Part shown: positions 47,494-59,692 of the stretch, piece by piece | Layout: every line of letters starts with the position of its first letter | How positions within the stretch are numbered: the first letter of the stretch is position 1 | Assembly: GCF_014197615.1 (NCBI RefSeq) | Contig: NZ_JACIFY010000013.1 | Span: forward strand, 62,001 to 126,000 | Reading direction: 5' to 3' | Source: Rhizobium esperanzae | GTDB lineage: Bacteria > Pseudomonadota > Alphaproteobacteria > Rhizobiales > Rhizobiaceae | Length of the DNA stretch: 64,000 nucleotides | Position numbers and translations under genes: made by a program | The notes under the pieces: generated by a model | Database searches by the model: none | Seen by the model: the letters and a program-made list of their open reading frames with translations, nothing else | What the model was told of the DNA's origin: nothing

Positions 47494-49455
47494 TCACACG
47501 CCGCCACCTGCCTTGTTCTGCCGGTTGGCGATCAGATCGTCGACGACGGCCGGATCGGCGAGCGTCGAGGTATCGCCAAGCGCACCGAAATCGTCTTCGG
47601 CGATCTTGCGCAGAATGCGGCGCATGATCTTGCCGGAGCGGGTCTTCGGCAGGCCGGGGGCGAACTGGATCTTGTCGGGGGCAGCGATCGGGCCGATTTC
47701 GGCGCGCACATGTTTCACCAGTTCCTGGCGAAGCGTGTCCGAACCCTCATGGCCGGCCATCAGCGTCACGTAGCAATAGATGCCCTGACCCTTGATCGCA
47801 TGCGGATAACCGACGACCGCGGCCTCCGAAACCAGATTGTGCGACACGAGTGCGGATTCCACCTCTGCCGTTCCGAGCCGGTGGCCGGAGACGTTGAGCA
47901 CGTCGTCGACGCGGCCGGTGATCCAGTAATAGCCGTCAGCATCGCGCCGGCAGCCGTCACCGGTGAAATATTTCCCCTTGTAGGTGGAGAAATAGGTCTG
48001 GATGAAACGTTCGTGGTCGCCGTAGACCGTGCGCATCTGGCCGGGCCAGCTGTCCGTGATGCAGAGATTGCCGTCGGCCGGACCCTCCAGCACCTTGCCC
48101 TCATTGTCGACCAGCTGCGGTTTGATGCCGAAGAACGGGGTTGTCGCCGAGCCGGGTTTCAGATCGGTGGCGCCGGGCAGCGGCGTGATCATGTGGCCGC
48201 CGGTTTCCGTCTGCCACCAGGTATCGATCACAGGGCAGCGCTTGTCGCCGACGACATTGTAATACCATTCCCAGGCTTCCGGATTGATCGGTTCGCCCAC
48301 AGTGCCGAGCAGGCGCAGCGAGGAGCGCGAGGAGCGCGTGACAAAGTCATCGCCGGCGCCCATCAGCGAACGGATCGCCGTCGGCGCCGTATAGAAGATA
48401 TTGACCTTGTGTTTGTCGATGACTTCCCAGAAACGGCCCTGATCGGGGAAATTCGGCACGCCCTCGAACATCAGCGTCGTCGCGCAATTGGCGAGCGGCC
48501 CATAGACGATATAAGAATGGCCGGTGACCCAGCCGACATCGGCGGTGCACCAGTAGATATCGCCGTGATGATAGTCGAAGACATATTCATGCGTCATTGC
48601 CGCATAGACGAGATAACCGCCCGTCGTGTGCAGCACGCCCTTCGGCTTGCCTGTTGAACCCGACGTATAGAGGATGAAGAGCGGATCTTCCGCCTTCATC
48701 TTCACCGGCGGGCATTCCGCCTTGACGGTGGCGATTTCCTGGTGATGCCAGAGATCGCGGCCCGGCGCCCAGCCGGTCTTGCCGCCGGTGCGGCGCACGA
48801 CCAGAACCTTCTCCACGATCACGTGCTGGCGTGCGGCAATGTGAATTGCCGTATCGGTGTTGTCTTTCAGCGGCACCGGCTTGCCGCCGCGCACGCCTTC
48901 GTCGCAGGTGATGACGAAGGTGGATTCACAGTCGACGATGCGCCCGGCCAGGGCCTCCGGCGAGAAGCCGCCGAAGACGATCGAATGCACCGCACCGATG
49001 CGGGCGCAGGCCAGCATCGCATAAGCCGCTTCCGGGATCATCGGCATGTAGATGGTGACGCGATCGCCCTTCTTGACGCCGTGCTTCTTCAAGACGTTCG
49101 CCATCCGGCAGACGTGCTCGTAGAGTTCGTTATAGGTGACCTTCTTGTCGATATAGGGATTGTCGCCTTCCCAGATGATCGCCACCTGGTCGCCATTGGT
49201 CTTCAGATGACGGTCGATGCAATTATAGGAGACGTTGGTCTGACCGTCCTCGAACCATTTGATCGAGACCTTGCCGGTAAAGGAGGTGTTCTTGACCTTG
49301 GTATAGGGCTTGAACCAGTCGATCCGCTTGCCGTGTTTGCCCCAGAACTTGTCCGGGTTCTCGACGCTCTCCTCGTACCATTTCAGGTACTTATCCTTAT
49401 CGATCAGGGCGCGCGCCTTTACCGGCTTCGTGACCGGATAGATCTTCTCCGACAT
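47494..49455 (-). CDS. acs: Acetyl-CoA synthetase (AMP-forming)
   Basis: Activates acetate through acetyl-AMP to acetyl-CoA. The 653-residue protein shows [30 protein letters not shown], the AMP motif [29 protein letters not shown], and the C-terminal [11 protein letters not shown] whose lysine is the known acetylation site that switches Acs off. The start at 49455 follows AGGAGGAATT. A related prpE-like gene lies 2.2 kb upstream on the same strand. Confidence 0.96.
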   Translation of the reverse strand: MSEKIYPVTKPVKARALIDKDKYLKWYEESVENPDKFWGKHGKRIDWFKPYTKVKNTSFTGKVSIKWFEDGQTNVSYNCIDRHLKTNGDQVAIIWEGDNPYIDKKVTYNELYEHVCRMANVLKKHGVKKGDRVTIYMPMIPEAAYAMLACARIGAVHSIVFGGFSPEALAGRIVDCESTFVITCDEGVRGGKPVPLKDNTDTAIHIAARQHVIVEKVLVVRRTGGKTGWAPGRDLWHHQEIATVKAECPPVKMKAEDPLFILYTSGSTGKPKGVLHTTGGYLVYAAMTHEYVFDYHHGDIYWCTADVGWVTGHSYIVYGPLANCATTLMFEGVPNFPDQGRFWEVIDKHKVNIFYTAPTAIRSLMGAGDDFVTRSSRSSLRLLGTVGEPINPEAWEWYYNVVGDKRCPVIDTWWQTETGGHMITPLPGATDLKPGSATTPFFGIKPQLVDNEGKVLEGPADGNLCITDSWPGQMRTVYGDHERFIQTYFSTYKGKYFTGDGCRRDADGYYWITGRVDDVLNVSGHRLGTAEVESALVSHNLVSEAAVVGYPHAIKGQGIYCYVTLMAGHEGSDTLRQELVKHVRAEIGPIAAPDKIQFAPGLPKTRSGKIMRRILRKIAEDDFGALGDTSTLADPAVVDDLIANRQNKAGGGV

Positions 49456-49581
49456 GGAATTCCTCCTCATGGAACATGCAACGAGCCACCGGTAAAACGG
49501 GCCCAGATTTCAAATCAGGGCAATTCATAGCAGTTCGCATCGTGGCGGCAATTAGACAAAGGTCATTTCATTTCGGAAGAA

Positions 49582-49609
49582 TTGCAATTCTGCGACAGTG
49601 CGGTTATAT
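49582..49609 (+). promoter_or_regulatory. Candidate promoter of the DUF1013 gene
   Basis: TTGCAA (49582-49587), 16-base spacer, TTATAT (49604-49609), 76 bases before the start codon. It is a fair vegetative sigma-factor match, made by eye. Confidence 0.35.
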
Positions 49610-49684
49610 AGCGGCATATTTCCCGGACATTGTGGTGACAATCCACGGACCGCGACCGGCGCGGACGATAGAAGGACTATATCC

Positions 49685-50386
49685 ATGGCTCAAACACTGC
49701 TCATGCCGAAGGCGACAGCCATCTGGCTTGTCGACAACACGGCACTGTCTTTCGATCAGATCGCGCAGTTCTGCAAACTGCATCCGCTCGAAGTCAAGGC
49801 GATCGCCGATGGTGAAGCGGCGCAGGGCATCAAGGGCCTCGACCCGATCTCGACAGGACAGCTTTCCCGCGACGAGATCGCCCGCGCCGAAGCCAATCCG
49901 AACCACAAGCTGAAGCTTTCCGAACCGAAGGTTCGTGTCCCGGAATCCAAGCGCCGCGGTCCGCGGTATACGCCGGTTTCCAAGCGTCAGGACCGGCCGA
50001 ACGCCATTCTCTGGCTCGTTCGCAACCATCCGGAGCTGAAGGACGCGCAGATATCTAGACTCGTCGGCACGACGAAATCGACCATCGAGCAGATCCGCGA
50101 GCGCACCCACTGGAACTCCGCCAACCTGGCGCCGATGGATCCGGTCACGCTCGGCCTCTGCAGCCAGATCGATCTCGACATGGAAGTGGAAAAGGCTTCC
50201 AAGGGCCGTCCGCTGCCGACCGCCGCCGAGCTTGGCGCGACGCTGCAATCGGCTCAGGAAACCGAACGTCTGACCCCGAGCTACGAGCGCGAGGAAGAAA
50301 AGGAAATCGACGCCGACGCCGTCTTCCGCAAGCTGAGCTCGCTGCGCTCCGCACCAAAGGACGAGGACGACGACGACCAGTACTGA
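49685..50386 (+). CDS. DUF1013 family, TrcR-type cell-cycle transcriptional regulator
   Basis: Protein of 233 residues confined to alphaproteobacteria: N-terminal helix-turn-helix-like segment (LPKATAIWLVDNTALSFDQI variant, with IAQFCKLHPLEVKAIADGE), a second one (AILWLVRNHPELKDAQISRL, VGTTKSTIEQIRER), and an acidic tail ending DEDDDDQY. TrcR proteins are reported as cell-cycle regulators linked to the CtrA circuit. The start at 49685 follows AAGGAC. Followed by a strong terminator. Confidence 0.9.
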   Translation: MAQTLLMPKATAIWLVDNTALSFDQIAQFCKLHPLEVKAIADGEAAQGIKGLDPISTGQLSRDEIARAEANPNHKLKLSEPKVRVPESKRRGPRYTPVSKRQDRPNAILWLVRNHPELKDAQISRLVGTTKSTIEQIRERTHWNSANLAPMDPVTLGLCSQIDLDMEVEKASKGRPLPTAAELGATLQSAQETERLTPSYEREEEKEIDADAVFRKLSSLRSAPKDEDDDDQY

Positions 50387-50403
50387 GATATCCACCGTCT
50401 CAT

Positions 50404-50443
50404 AAAAAACCCGCCGCGGACCGAATGGCCCGGCGGGTTTTTT
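50404..50443. terminator. Bidirectional terminator between DUF1013 gene and flagellin
   Basis: AAAAAACCCGCCG / CGGCGGGTTTTTT (13-base arms with an interior loop) with A/T runs on both sides, so it can end both convergent transcripts. Confidence 0.92.
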
Positions 50444-50465
50444 ATTGCCGATAGCCTGCCTCAGA

Positions 50466-51401
50466 TTAACTGCGGAACAGGGTGAGAATGTTCTGCGCCG
50501 AGCTGTTGGCGATCGACAGCGACTGGACGGCGAGCTGCTGCTGTGTCTGCAACGCCGAGAGCTTGCTGGACTCCTCTTCCATATCGGCATCGACGAGGCG
50601 GCCGACGCCGGAGTCGATCGAATCGTGAAGACCGCTGACGAAATTTTCCTGCAGCTGGATCCGGGTCGAAATCGAGCCGAGCGCCGAGCCGGCGGCGGTC
50701 ATGGCGCCGAGAACCAGTTCGACACCCGTCAAGGCGCCATCGAGCTGGCCCTGAGTGAAACCGGTAATATCGAGATCATAGATCGACGCCATGACGATGA
50801 CGGTGCCGCCATAGGTTCCGTTGAAGGCCGTGCCGATGATGCCGCTGGTCGTCTCGATCGCACCGGTGCTCGTCATGCCGAAGAGCACGTTTCCAAGTGT
50901 GCCGGAATCGAGCACGTAGTCCGTCATCTTGACCGAGACGGCATTGCTGCCGTCGCGCACGAAGGACGAGACGACGCTCTTCGTACCGGAAGCGCCGGCG
51001 ACCCAGTTTTCACCGGAGAAGGACGCCGATTGGGCAATGCTGAGCAGCTGCTCCTGCAGCTGATCGAGTTCCTGCTGAATCTTCGTCTTGTCGACGCCCT
51101 TTTCCGTGGCGGCGACGATCTTGGCTTTGATGTCGCTGACGACATCAATCGCGCTGTCCATGGCCGAATAGGCTGTGTCGACCTTGGCGGCGCCGAGGCC
51201 GAGGGCATCGGAAACGGCCGAAAGCGCCTTGTTGTCCGAACGCATGGTCGTTGCGATCGACCAGTAAGCCGCATTGTCGGCCGCCTTTTCGACACGATAA
51301 CCCGAGGAAACTCGACCCTGGGTGTCCTTGAGGCCATCATTTACGCCGCGCAAAGTCTGCAGCGCTGCCATGGCAGCGTTGTTGGTAAGGATGCTTGTCA
51401 T
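50466..51401 (-). CDS. Flagellin
   Basis: Full-length flagellin of 311 residues. The conserved N-terminal D0/D1 helices (MTSILTNNAAMAALQTL, VSSGYRVEKAADNAAYWSIA) and C-terminal helices (DMEEESSKLSALQTQQQLAV, SIANSSAQNILTLFR) needed for filament assembly are intact, with a variable centre. ATG 51401 is chosen, four codons inside the longest frame. It stands alone: no other flagellar gene lies in the window, and rhizobia are known to have extra flagellin copies away from the main cluster. Likely a minor filament subunit. Confidence 0.94.
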   Translation of the reverse strand: MTSILTNNAAMAALQTLRGVNDGLKDTQGRVSSGYRVEKAADNAAYWSIATTMRSDNKALSAVSDALGLGAAKVDTAYSAMDSAIDVVSDIKAKIVAATEKGVDKTKIQQELDQLQEQLLSIAQSASFSGENWVAGASGTKSVVSSFVRDGSNAVSVKMTDYVLDSGTLGNVLFGMTSTGAIETTSGIIGTAFNGTYGGTVIVMASIYDLDITGFTQGQLDGALTGVELVLGAMTAAGSALGSISTRIQLQENFVSGLHDSIDSGVGRLVDADMEEESSKLSALQTQQQLAVQSLSIANSSAQNILTLFRS

Positions 51402-51489
51402 GATCCGTTCCACAATCTTCGAGAAAGGGCATTCCGGACTACAGCCCCACGCCTCTTTCAGACGCGCAAAGGACGCCGTAGCACTTCAA

Positions 51490-51544
51490 CTGCTGCATAA
51501 TTTTGCCCCTTAAATCGGTTCCGATTTAAGGGATCATGCAGCAG
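51490..51544. repeat. Nested palindrome, rhizobial intergenic repeat
   Basis: Inner perfect arms CCCTTAAATCGG / CCGATTTAAGGG (51507-51518 / 51521-51532) inside outer arms CTGCTGCAT / ATGCAGCAG (51490-51498 / 51536-51544), between prpE and the flagellin gene. It is a different sequence from the repeats at 15.8, 19.75 and 27.8 kb. It may also end the prpE transcript, although no T tract follows. Confidence 0.75.
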
Positions 51545-51657
51545 GCCGGTAACGGCGACCGCGTCATGCAAAGCCTGCCAGGCAAGCCATTGCCGTTAAC
51601 AAATCCTTGCGCAACATAGTTAACAATTTCTCAATTAGGCTTATCGAAAGTTTAATT

Positions 51658-53568
51658 TCACATCGGCAGAGAGCCGAAACCGCGCTTGCGCAGCGCCTTG
51701 GCGATCTCTTCCAAAATCGCCGGATCATCAATGGTTGCAGGCATTTTCCAGGGTATGCCGTCGGCGATTTTCTGCATCGTGCCGCGCAGGATTTTACCCG
51801 AGCGTGTTTTCGGCAATCGGTTAACGGTGATGGCCGTTTTGAAGGCGGCGACAGGGCCGATCGATTCGCGAATCATCGACACGACCTCTGATTCGATCAC
51901 CGCCGTTTCACGGGAAACATGTCGTTTCAGCACCAGGAAACCGCAGGGCGCCTGTCCTTTCAGCACGTCGTTCACACCGATGACGGCGCATTCGGCAACA
52001 TCGGGATGACGCGCGCAGACCTCCTCCATCGCTCCGGTCGAGAGCCGATGACCGGCGCAATTGATGATGTCGTCGGTGCGCGACATGATGAAGAGATAGC
52101 CATCCTCGTCGACATAGCCGGCGTCGGCCGTTTTGTAATAACCGGGAAACTCGTCGAGATAAGCCGAGCGGAAACGATCGTCCGCGTTCCACAGCGTCGG
52201 CAGACAGCCGGGCGGCAGCGGCAGCGTCACGACGATATTGCCGAGCGTTCCCGCCTCGATCGGATGGCCGGCATCATCGAGCACGGTAATCTCGTAACCG
52301 GGCATCGGCAGCGTCGGCGAACCGTATTTGACGGGAAGGGCGCCGAGACCGAGCGGATTGGCGGCGATCGGCCAGCCGGTCTCGGTCTGCCACCAGTGAT
52401 CGATAACGGGCACGCCGAGCATGCGCTCCGCCCATTTCAACGTCTCCGGATCCGCCCTTTCGCCGGCGAGAAACAGCGCTCGGAAATCCGGCATCGGATA
52501 TTTGCGGAGCAGTTCACCCTCGCCATCCTCGCGGCGGATCGCCCGGAATGCCGTCGGCGCCGTGAAGAGCACCCGCACCCGATATTCCGAAACAACACGC
52601 CAGAAGGCGCCGGCATCGGGAGTGCCGACCGGTTTTCCCTCGAAGATCAGGGTGGTCACACCTGCGATCAGCGGGGCATACACGATATAGGAATGGCCGA
52701 CGACCCAGCCGATATCCGATGCCGTCCAGAAAACCTCGCCCGGCTTCAAGCCGTAAATATTCCGCATCGACCAGTTGAGCGCGACCATATGGCCGCCATT
52801 GTCGCGCACGACGCCCTTTGGCTGGCCTGTGGTGCCGGAGGTATAGAGAATGTAGAGCGGATCGGTCGCCTTGACCGAGACGCAGGCGATCTCGGCGCCG
52901 CGATGCCGCGCCACCGCGGCCTCGAAATCCCGATCGCGGCCGCTGACCAGATCGGCGCGAAGCTCCGGCCGCTGCAGCACCAGGCAGTGCTCCGGCTTCG
53001 AACGCGCGATCTCGATTGCCTGGTCGACCAGAGGCTTGTAGGCGACGATGCGGCCGGGCTCGAGCCCGCAGCTCGCGGTGATCACCAGCTTCGCGGCACA
53101 ATCGTCGATGCGCGCAGCCAGTTCGCTGGCGGCAAAACCACCGAAAACGACGGAGTGAACCGCACCGATGCGGGCGCAGGCAAGCATCGAAAACACGGCC
53201 TGCGGAACCATCGGCATATAGAGGATCACACGATCGCCTCTGCCGATGCCGAGATCAACAAGCGTCGCGGCGATGGCCTTCACCTCGTCGAGCACCTCGC
53301 CATAGGTGAAACGTTGCTTCTCGCCGGTCATTGCGCTGTCGAAGAGGATCGCCGTCTCGCCGCCGCGCCCGGCGATGACATGCCGGTCCAGACAATTGTG
53401 ACAGCTATTGGTTTCCGCCCCCTCGAACCAGCGACCGTAGACGCCGGCATCCGGCGAAAAAATCCGCTCGGGCGGTTTGAACCAATCGATATCGGCGGCT
53501 GCGTCGCGCCAGAAGGCCTCGGGATCGCGCTTCCAGGCCGCATAGACCTGATGATAGCCGTTCTGCAT
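51658..53568 (-). CDS. prpE: Propionyl-CoA synthetase-like acyl-CoA synthetase (PrpE)
   Basis: AMP-forming short-chain acyl-CoA synthetase of 636 residues. AMP motif LYILYTSGTTGQPKGVVRDN, WWQTETGWPIAANP (the TGWP variant typical of PrpE rather than the TGGH of Acs), DDIINCAGHRLSTGAMEEV, and [11 protein letters not shown] with the acetylatable lysine. It probably activates propionate; acetate or acrylate use cannot be excluded. No prp methylcitrate genes are adjacent. ATG 53568 follows GGGGAGGAG. Confidence 0.9.
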   Translation of the reverse strand: MQNGYHQVYAAWKRDPEAFWRDAAADIDWFKPPERIFSPDAGVYGRWFEGAETNSCHNCLDRHVIAGRGGETAILFDSAMTGEKQRFTYGEVLDEVKAIAATLVDLGIGRGDRVILYMPMVPQAVFSMLACARIGAVHSVVFGGFAASELAARIDDCAAKLVITASCGLEPGRIVAYKPLVDQAIEIARSKPEHCLVLQRPELRADLVSGRDRDFEAAVARHRGAEIACVSVKATDPLYILYTSGTTGQPKGVVRDNGGHMVALNWSMRNIYGLKPGEVFWTASDIGWVVGHSYIVYAPLIAGVTTLIFEGKPVGTPDAGAFWRVVSEYRVRVLFTAPTAFRAIRREDGEGELLRKYPMPDFRALFLAGERADPETLKWAERMLGVPVIDHWWQTETGWPIAANPLGLGALPVKYGSPTLPMPGYEITVLDDAGHPIEAGTLGNIVVTLPLPPGCLPTLWNADDRFRSAYLDEFPGYYKTADAGYVDEDGYLFIMSRTDDIINCAGHRLSTGAMEEVCARHPDVAECAVIGVNDVLKGQAPCGFLVLKRHVSRETAVIESEVVSMIRESIGPVAAFKTAITVNRLPKTRSGKILRGTMQKIADGIPWKMPATIDDPAILEEIAKALRKRGFGSLPM

Positions 53569-53651
53569 CTGCTCCTCCCCAGGACATCCCAAACCTCGAT
53601 ATTAATCTAGGCGGAGGGGAGGCGAACGGGAAGCCCGACCAAAGCAGCGTA

Positions 53652-54311
53652 TCAGCGCGCGCCGAAAATCGCCGATCCGACCCGCACGCTGGTGGCGCCG
53701 AAGGCGATCGCCGTCTCGTAATCACCCGACATGCCCATAGACAGTTTTTCGACGCCGCATTTCAGCGCGAGCTTCGCCAGCAGGGCGAAATGCGGCCCGG
53801 GATTTTCTTCCGCCGGCGGAATGCACATCAAACCCTCGATGGAAAGACCGAGCGCGTCGCGGCAGAGCGCGACGAAAGCCGGCGTGTCGTCGGGAGCGAT
53901 GCCGGCCTTCTGCGGCTCGAGCCCGGTATTGACCTGGATGTAGAGCCGCGTCGCCCTGCCTTGCCGCTTCATCTCCTCGGCAAGCGCGCGGGCGATCTTT
54001 TCCCGGTCCACGGTCTCGATGACATCGAAAAGCGCCACCGCATCCGCCGCCTTGTTCGATTGCAGCGGTCCGATCAGATGCAGTTCGATATCCGGCCGCT
54101 CGGCTTTCAGCCCCGGCCACTTGCCCTGGCTTTCCTGCACCCGGTTCTCGCCGAAGACACGCTGGCCGGCGTCGATGGCCGGACGGATCGCCTCCGCCTC
54201 GAAGGTCTTCGATACCGCAACGAGCCGAACGGAACCGGCCGAACGACCCGCCTGGCGTTCCCCAGCGGCAATCCGCGACCGCACCTCATCCAAGCGCTCT
54301 TGAAGTTCCAT
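53652..54311 (-). CDS. YggS-family PLP homeostasis protein
   Basis: PLP-binding alanine racemase-like barrel without catalytic activity (PLPHP), 219 residues. The PLP lysine is in LVAVSKTFEAEAI, and FGENRVQESQGKW, LHLIGPLQSNKA, IQVNTGLEPQKAGI and LSMGMSGDYETAIAFGATSVR (split: LSMGMSGDYE, TAIAFGATSVR) are the family motifs. It buffers free PLP and affects amino-acid balance. Start: the second of two ATGs (54311), 8 bases after GAGG; 54314 is possible. Confidence 0.94.
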   Translation of the reverse strand: MELQERLDEVRSRIAAGERQAGRSAGSVRLVAVSKTFEAEAIRPAIDAGQRVFGENRVQESQGKWPGLKAERPDIELHLIGPLQSNKAADAVALFDVIETVDREKIARALAEEMKRQGRATRLYIQVNTGLEPQKAGIAPDDTPAFVALCRDALGLSIEGLMCIPPAEENPGPHFALLAKLALKCGVEKLSMGMSGDYETAIAFGATSVRVGSAIFGAR

Positions 54312-54514
54312 CATACTGCCTCGACATATCAGCATAAGAGTAATGGCAATGAACTAGCCAGCCATTCTGTGCTTGCCAAGACCCGCCGCCGCGAAATCGC
54401 CCGGCCAGGATGAAGATCGGGCGCTTGCGGCGGCTCGCAAAACTTGACGCTACCCTGGTTTCATGGTGAAGGTCTCGACCAACCTCCCCATTGATTTTCC
54501 GGAATTCGAATACC

Positions 54515-57134
<2,620 letters not shown>

Positions 57135-57145
<11 letters not shown>

Positions 57146-57656
57146 TATCGCTAGCAAGCTGGCCCGCAATGCCGGCGTCGCCATGATTCTTGCCGCTGCG
57201 TCCTTTCTGTCGGCCTGCCAGGTGCGGCCGCTTTACTCCGAGAGTTCGGGTGTCGTTGAGAAGCTTTCCTCGGTCGGCTTTTCCGAGGCGGGCAGCCGGG
57301 TCGAACAGCAGGTACGCAATCGCCTGATCTTCCTTGCCTCGCGCGGTGCGGGCGAAGCGGAAAATCCCCAATATCGGGTCGAGATGCATGCCACCTCGAG
57401 TGTTGCCAGTACGTTGCTCCAGGAATCCGACGATACGTCGAAGGCCGGCCGTGTCACCGTCAACGTCTCGTACACGCTGAGCGCCACGGCCGACGGCCAT
57501 GTCATCAAGGCCGGCAGCCGCCAGGTCACGGCGCTGGTCGATTTCTCCGAACAGGAATTCGCCAAGCAAAGGGCGATCCGCGATGCGGAAAACCGCGCGG
57601 CGGATCAGGTGGCGGAATTCGTAGGAGCCGATATCGCCGCCGCCCTCAGCCGCTGA
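57135..57656 (+). CDS. lptE: LPS-assembly lipoprotein LptE
   Basis: Outer-membrane lipoprotein that forms the plug of the LptD translocon. The 173-residue product has a signal with lipobox FLSAC (Cys28), then [12 protein letters not shown], and later helical part with [14 protein letters not shown]. The TTG at 57135, 9 bases after AAGGA inside the end of leuS, is the only start ahead of the signal. Overlap with leuS implies translational coupling; holA follows after 10 bases. Confidence 0.9.
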
Positions 57657-57666
57657 GGGCGGTGAT

Positions 57667-58707
57667 GTGGCAGAGATAAAATCCCACGAATTCGAGACCT
57701 TCCTGCAGAAATCGGCTGGAAATTATCGGATCTTCGTCATTTACGGGCCGGACCGCGGCCTAGTGTCCGAACGTGCGGCTCAGCTTGCCGGCAAAACCGG
57801 GGTTGCACTCGATGATCCCTTCTCACTGACCAAACTCGATATCGGCGACCTGCAGAAGGATCCGGGACGGCTGGTCGACGAAGTTCAGTCGATCGGCCTG
57901 TTCGGGGGCGAAAAGCTGATCTGGATCCGCGGCGCCGCCAATGAAAAATATCTTGTCGATCCCCTGGCGCTTCTCGCGGAAAAGCCGCTTGAAGCTGCCC
58001 ATTTGATCGTTGAGGCTGGCGACTTGAAGAAGGGTTCGCTGCTTCGCAAGACTGCCGAGACGGCGCGGTCTATCATGACGATCCCGTCTTACGCCGATGA
58101 CAGCCGCGCCCTGAACGCCTTGATCGACACGGAACTTAGCGCCGAGAAGCTCGGCATCACGCCGGCTGCGCGCCAGGCGCTGATCGCATTGATCGGCGGC
58201 GACCGCATCGCGTCACGCAACGAGGTGCGTAAACTTGCCCTCTATTGCCGCGGCTACCAGACCGTCGAAGAACATCACGTTACCGAAATAATCGGTGATG
58301 CCAGCGCGATCTCCGTCGACGATGCCGTCGACGCCATCCTGAGTGGCGATCTCAATGCCTTTCTGCACGCTATGCAGAAGATCAGCAGTTCGAAAACCGC
58401 GATTTTTCTCGTGCTGCAGGCATGCCTGAAGCAGTTTCAGCTTCTCGATACAATGCGCGCCGAAATGGAAGAAAAACGCCTGCAGGCACCTCAGATCATG
58501 CAGACGATGGGTCGTCATCTGCATTTCCGCCGCAAACCGATTATCGAACAGGCTCTGCGGCATTGGACCGCGGAGAGCATCGCCCGTGAATCCAATCGTC
58601 TGCAGGCCGCGATTCTGCAAAGCCGACGACGGCAGGTGCTGGAAGACAGCGTGGCCATGCAGACGCTGCTCTCCACCACCCTTCAATCGGGTCGTAAATC
58701 CAGCTGA
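57667..58707 (+). CDS. holA: DNA polymerase III delta subunit
   Basis: Clamp-loader subunit that opens the beta clamp, 346 residues. Family segments: FVIYGPDRGLVSERAAQLA, GGEKLIWIRGAANEK, RKLALYCRGYQTVEEHHV, and a C-terminal helical collar region. GTG start at 57667, 10 bases after the lptE stop. Converges with parB across a 72-base gap. Confidence 0.94.
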   Translation: MAEIKSHEFETFLQKSAGNYRIFVIYGPDRGLVSERAAQLAGKTGVALDDPFSLTKLDIGDLQKDPGRLVDEVQSIGLFGGEKLIWIRGAANEKYLVDPLALLAEKPLEAAHLIVEAGDLKKGSLLRKTAETARSIMTIPSYADDSRALNALIDTELSAEKLGITPAARQALIALIGGDRIASRNEVRKLALYCRGYQTVEEHHVTEIIGDASAISVDDAVDAILSGDLNAFLHAMQKISSSKTAIFLVLQACLKQFQLLDTMRAEMEEKRLQAPQIMQTMGRHLHFRRKPIIEQALRHWTAESIARESNRLQAAILQSRRRQVLEDSVAMQTLLSTTLQSGRKSS

Positions 58708-58779
58708 CCATCTATCTCGGAGTGGGCAAGGCGGTATGAATCAATTCGATAGCGGCCGCTCTCAGCATGTCGTTCGGAG

Positions 58780-59661
58780 CTAGCGCCTCTCAAGCAAGCG
58801 GCAAACTTCCTCCAGCTGCTCAAGCGACTTGTAGGAAATTTTGATCTGGCCGCCGCTGGTCTTATGATTGATCGAAACATCGAGGCCGAGCGCATCGGAA
58901 AGCGTCCGCTCCAAAGCCAATGTATCGGAATCCTTCTGATCTTGCCGCAACGCCGGCTGCTGTGGCTCCGATTGCGCCTTGATATTGTTTTGCGCCAGCT
59001 TCTCCGCATCGCGGACCGACATGCCCTTGGCCACGATCGTACGGGCAAGGCTGGCCGGGTCAGAGGTGGAAACAAGCGCGCGGGCGTGACCAGCCGACAG
59101 GCTGCCGGCGGCAAGCAGGTCGCGCACCGGATCGGGCAGCTTCAACAGCCGCAGGGAGTTGGCGACATGGCTGCGGCTTTTGCCGATGATTTCGCCGAGG
59201 TCATTCTGCGTATAGCCATATTCGGCAATCAGCTGCTCATAACCCAGAGCTTCTTCAAGAGCATTGAGATCCGCCCGCTGGACGTTTTCAACAATAGCGA
59301 TTTCCAACGCCGTCTTGTCATCGACATCGCGGATAATGACCGGAATCTCGATCAGCCCAGCCAGCTGGGCTGCCCGCCAGCGACGTTCGCCGGCAATGAT
59401 CTCGTAACGATCCCTATCCATCGTCCGCACGACAATCGGCTGCACGATCCCGTGCTGACGAATAGAACTTGCAAGATCGTGCAGCTCGGCGTCGTCAAAA
59501 AAACGACGGGGGTTGCGGGGGTTGCGGCTGACGAACTCGATCGGGATCATTCTGTCGGCACTGACAGTGCGCTCGGCTTCGACCGGCACAGGCTGATCCA
59601 TTTCCCCAATCAGCGCCGCAAGGCCGCGGCCCAATCGCCTCTTCGATACATCGTCATTCAT
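58780..59661 (-). CDS. parB: Chromosome partition protein ParB
   Basis: CTP-dependent DNA clamp that loads at parS. The 293-residue protein starts RRLGRGLAALIGEMD, and has the CTPase motif GERRWRAAQLAG, then IVENVQRADLNALEEALGY, and the helix-turn-helix GKSRSHVANSLRLLKLP. Second gene of parAB (31-base gap). Several parS-like sites lie 1.4-3.4 kb away and one possibly 40 kb away. Confidence 0.96.
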   Translation of the reverse strand: MNDDVSKRRLGRGLAALIGEMDQPVPVEAERTVSADRMIPIEFVSRNPRNPRRFFDDAELHDLASSIRQHGIVQPIVVRTMDRDRYEIIAGERRWRAAQLAGLIEIPVIIRDVDDKTALEIAIVENVQRADLNALEEALGYEQLIAEYGYTQNDLGEIIGKSRSHVANSLRLLKLPDPVRDLLAAGSLSAGHARALVSTSDPASLARTIVAKGMSVRDAEKLAQNNIKAQSEPQQPALRQDQKDSDTLALERTLSDALGLDVSINHKTSGGQIKISYKSLEQLEEVCRLLERR

Positions 59662-59692
59662 GATCTACACTCACCTACGCCCTGATATGATA

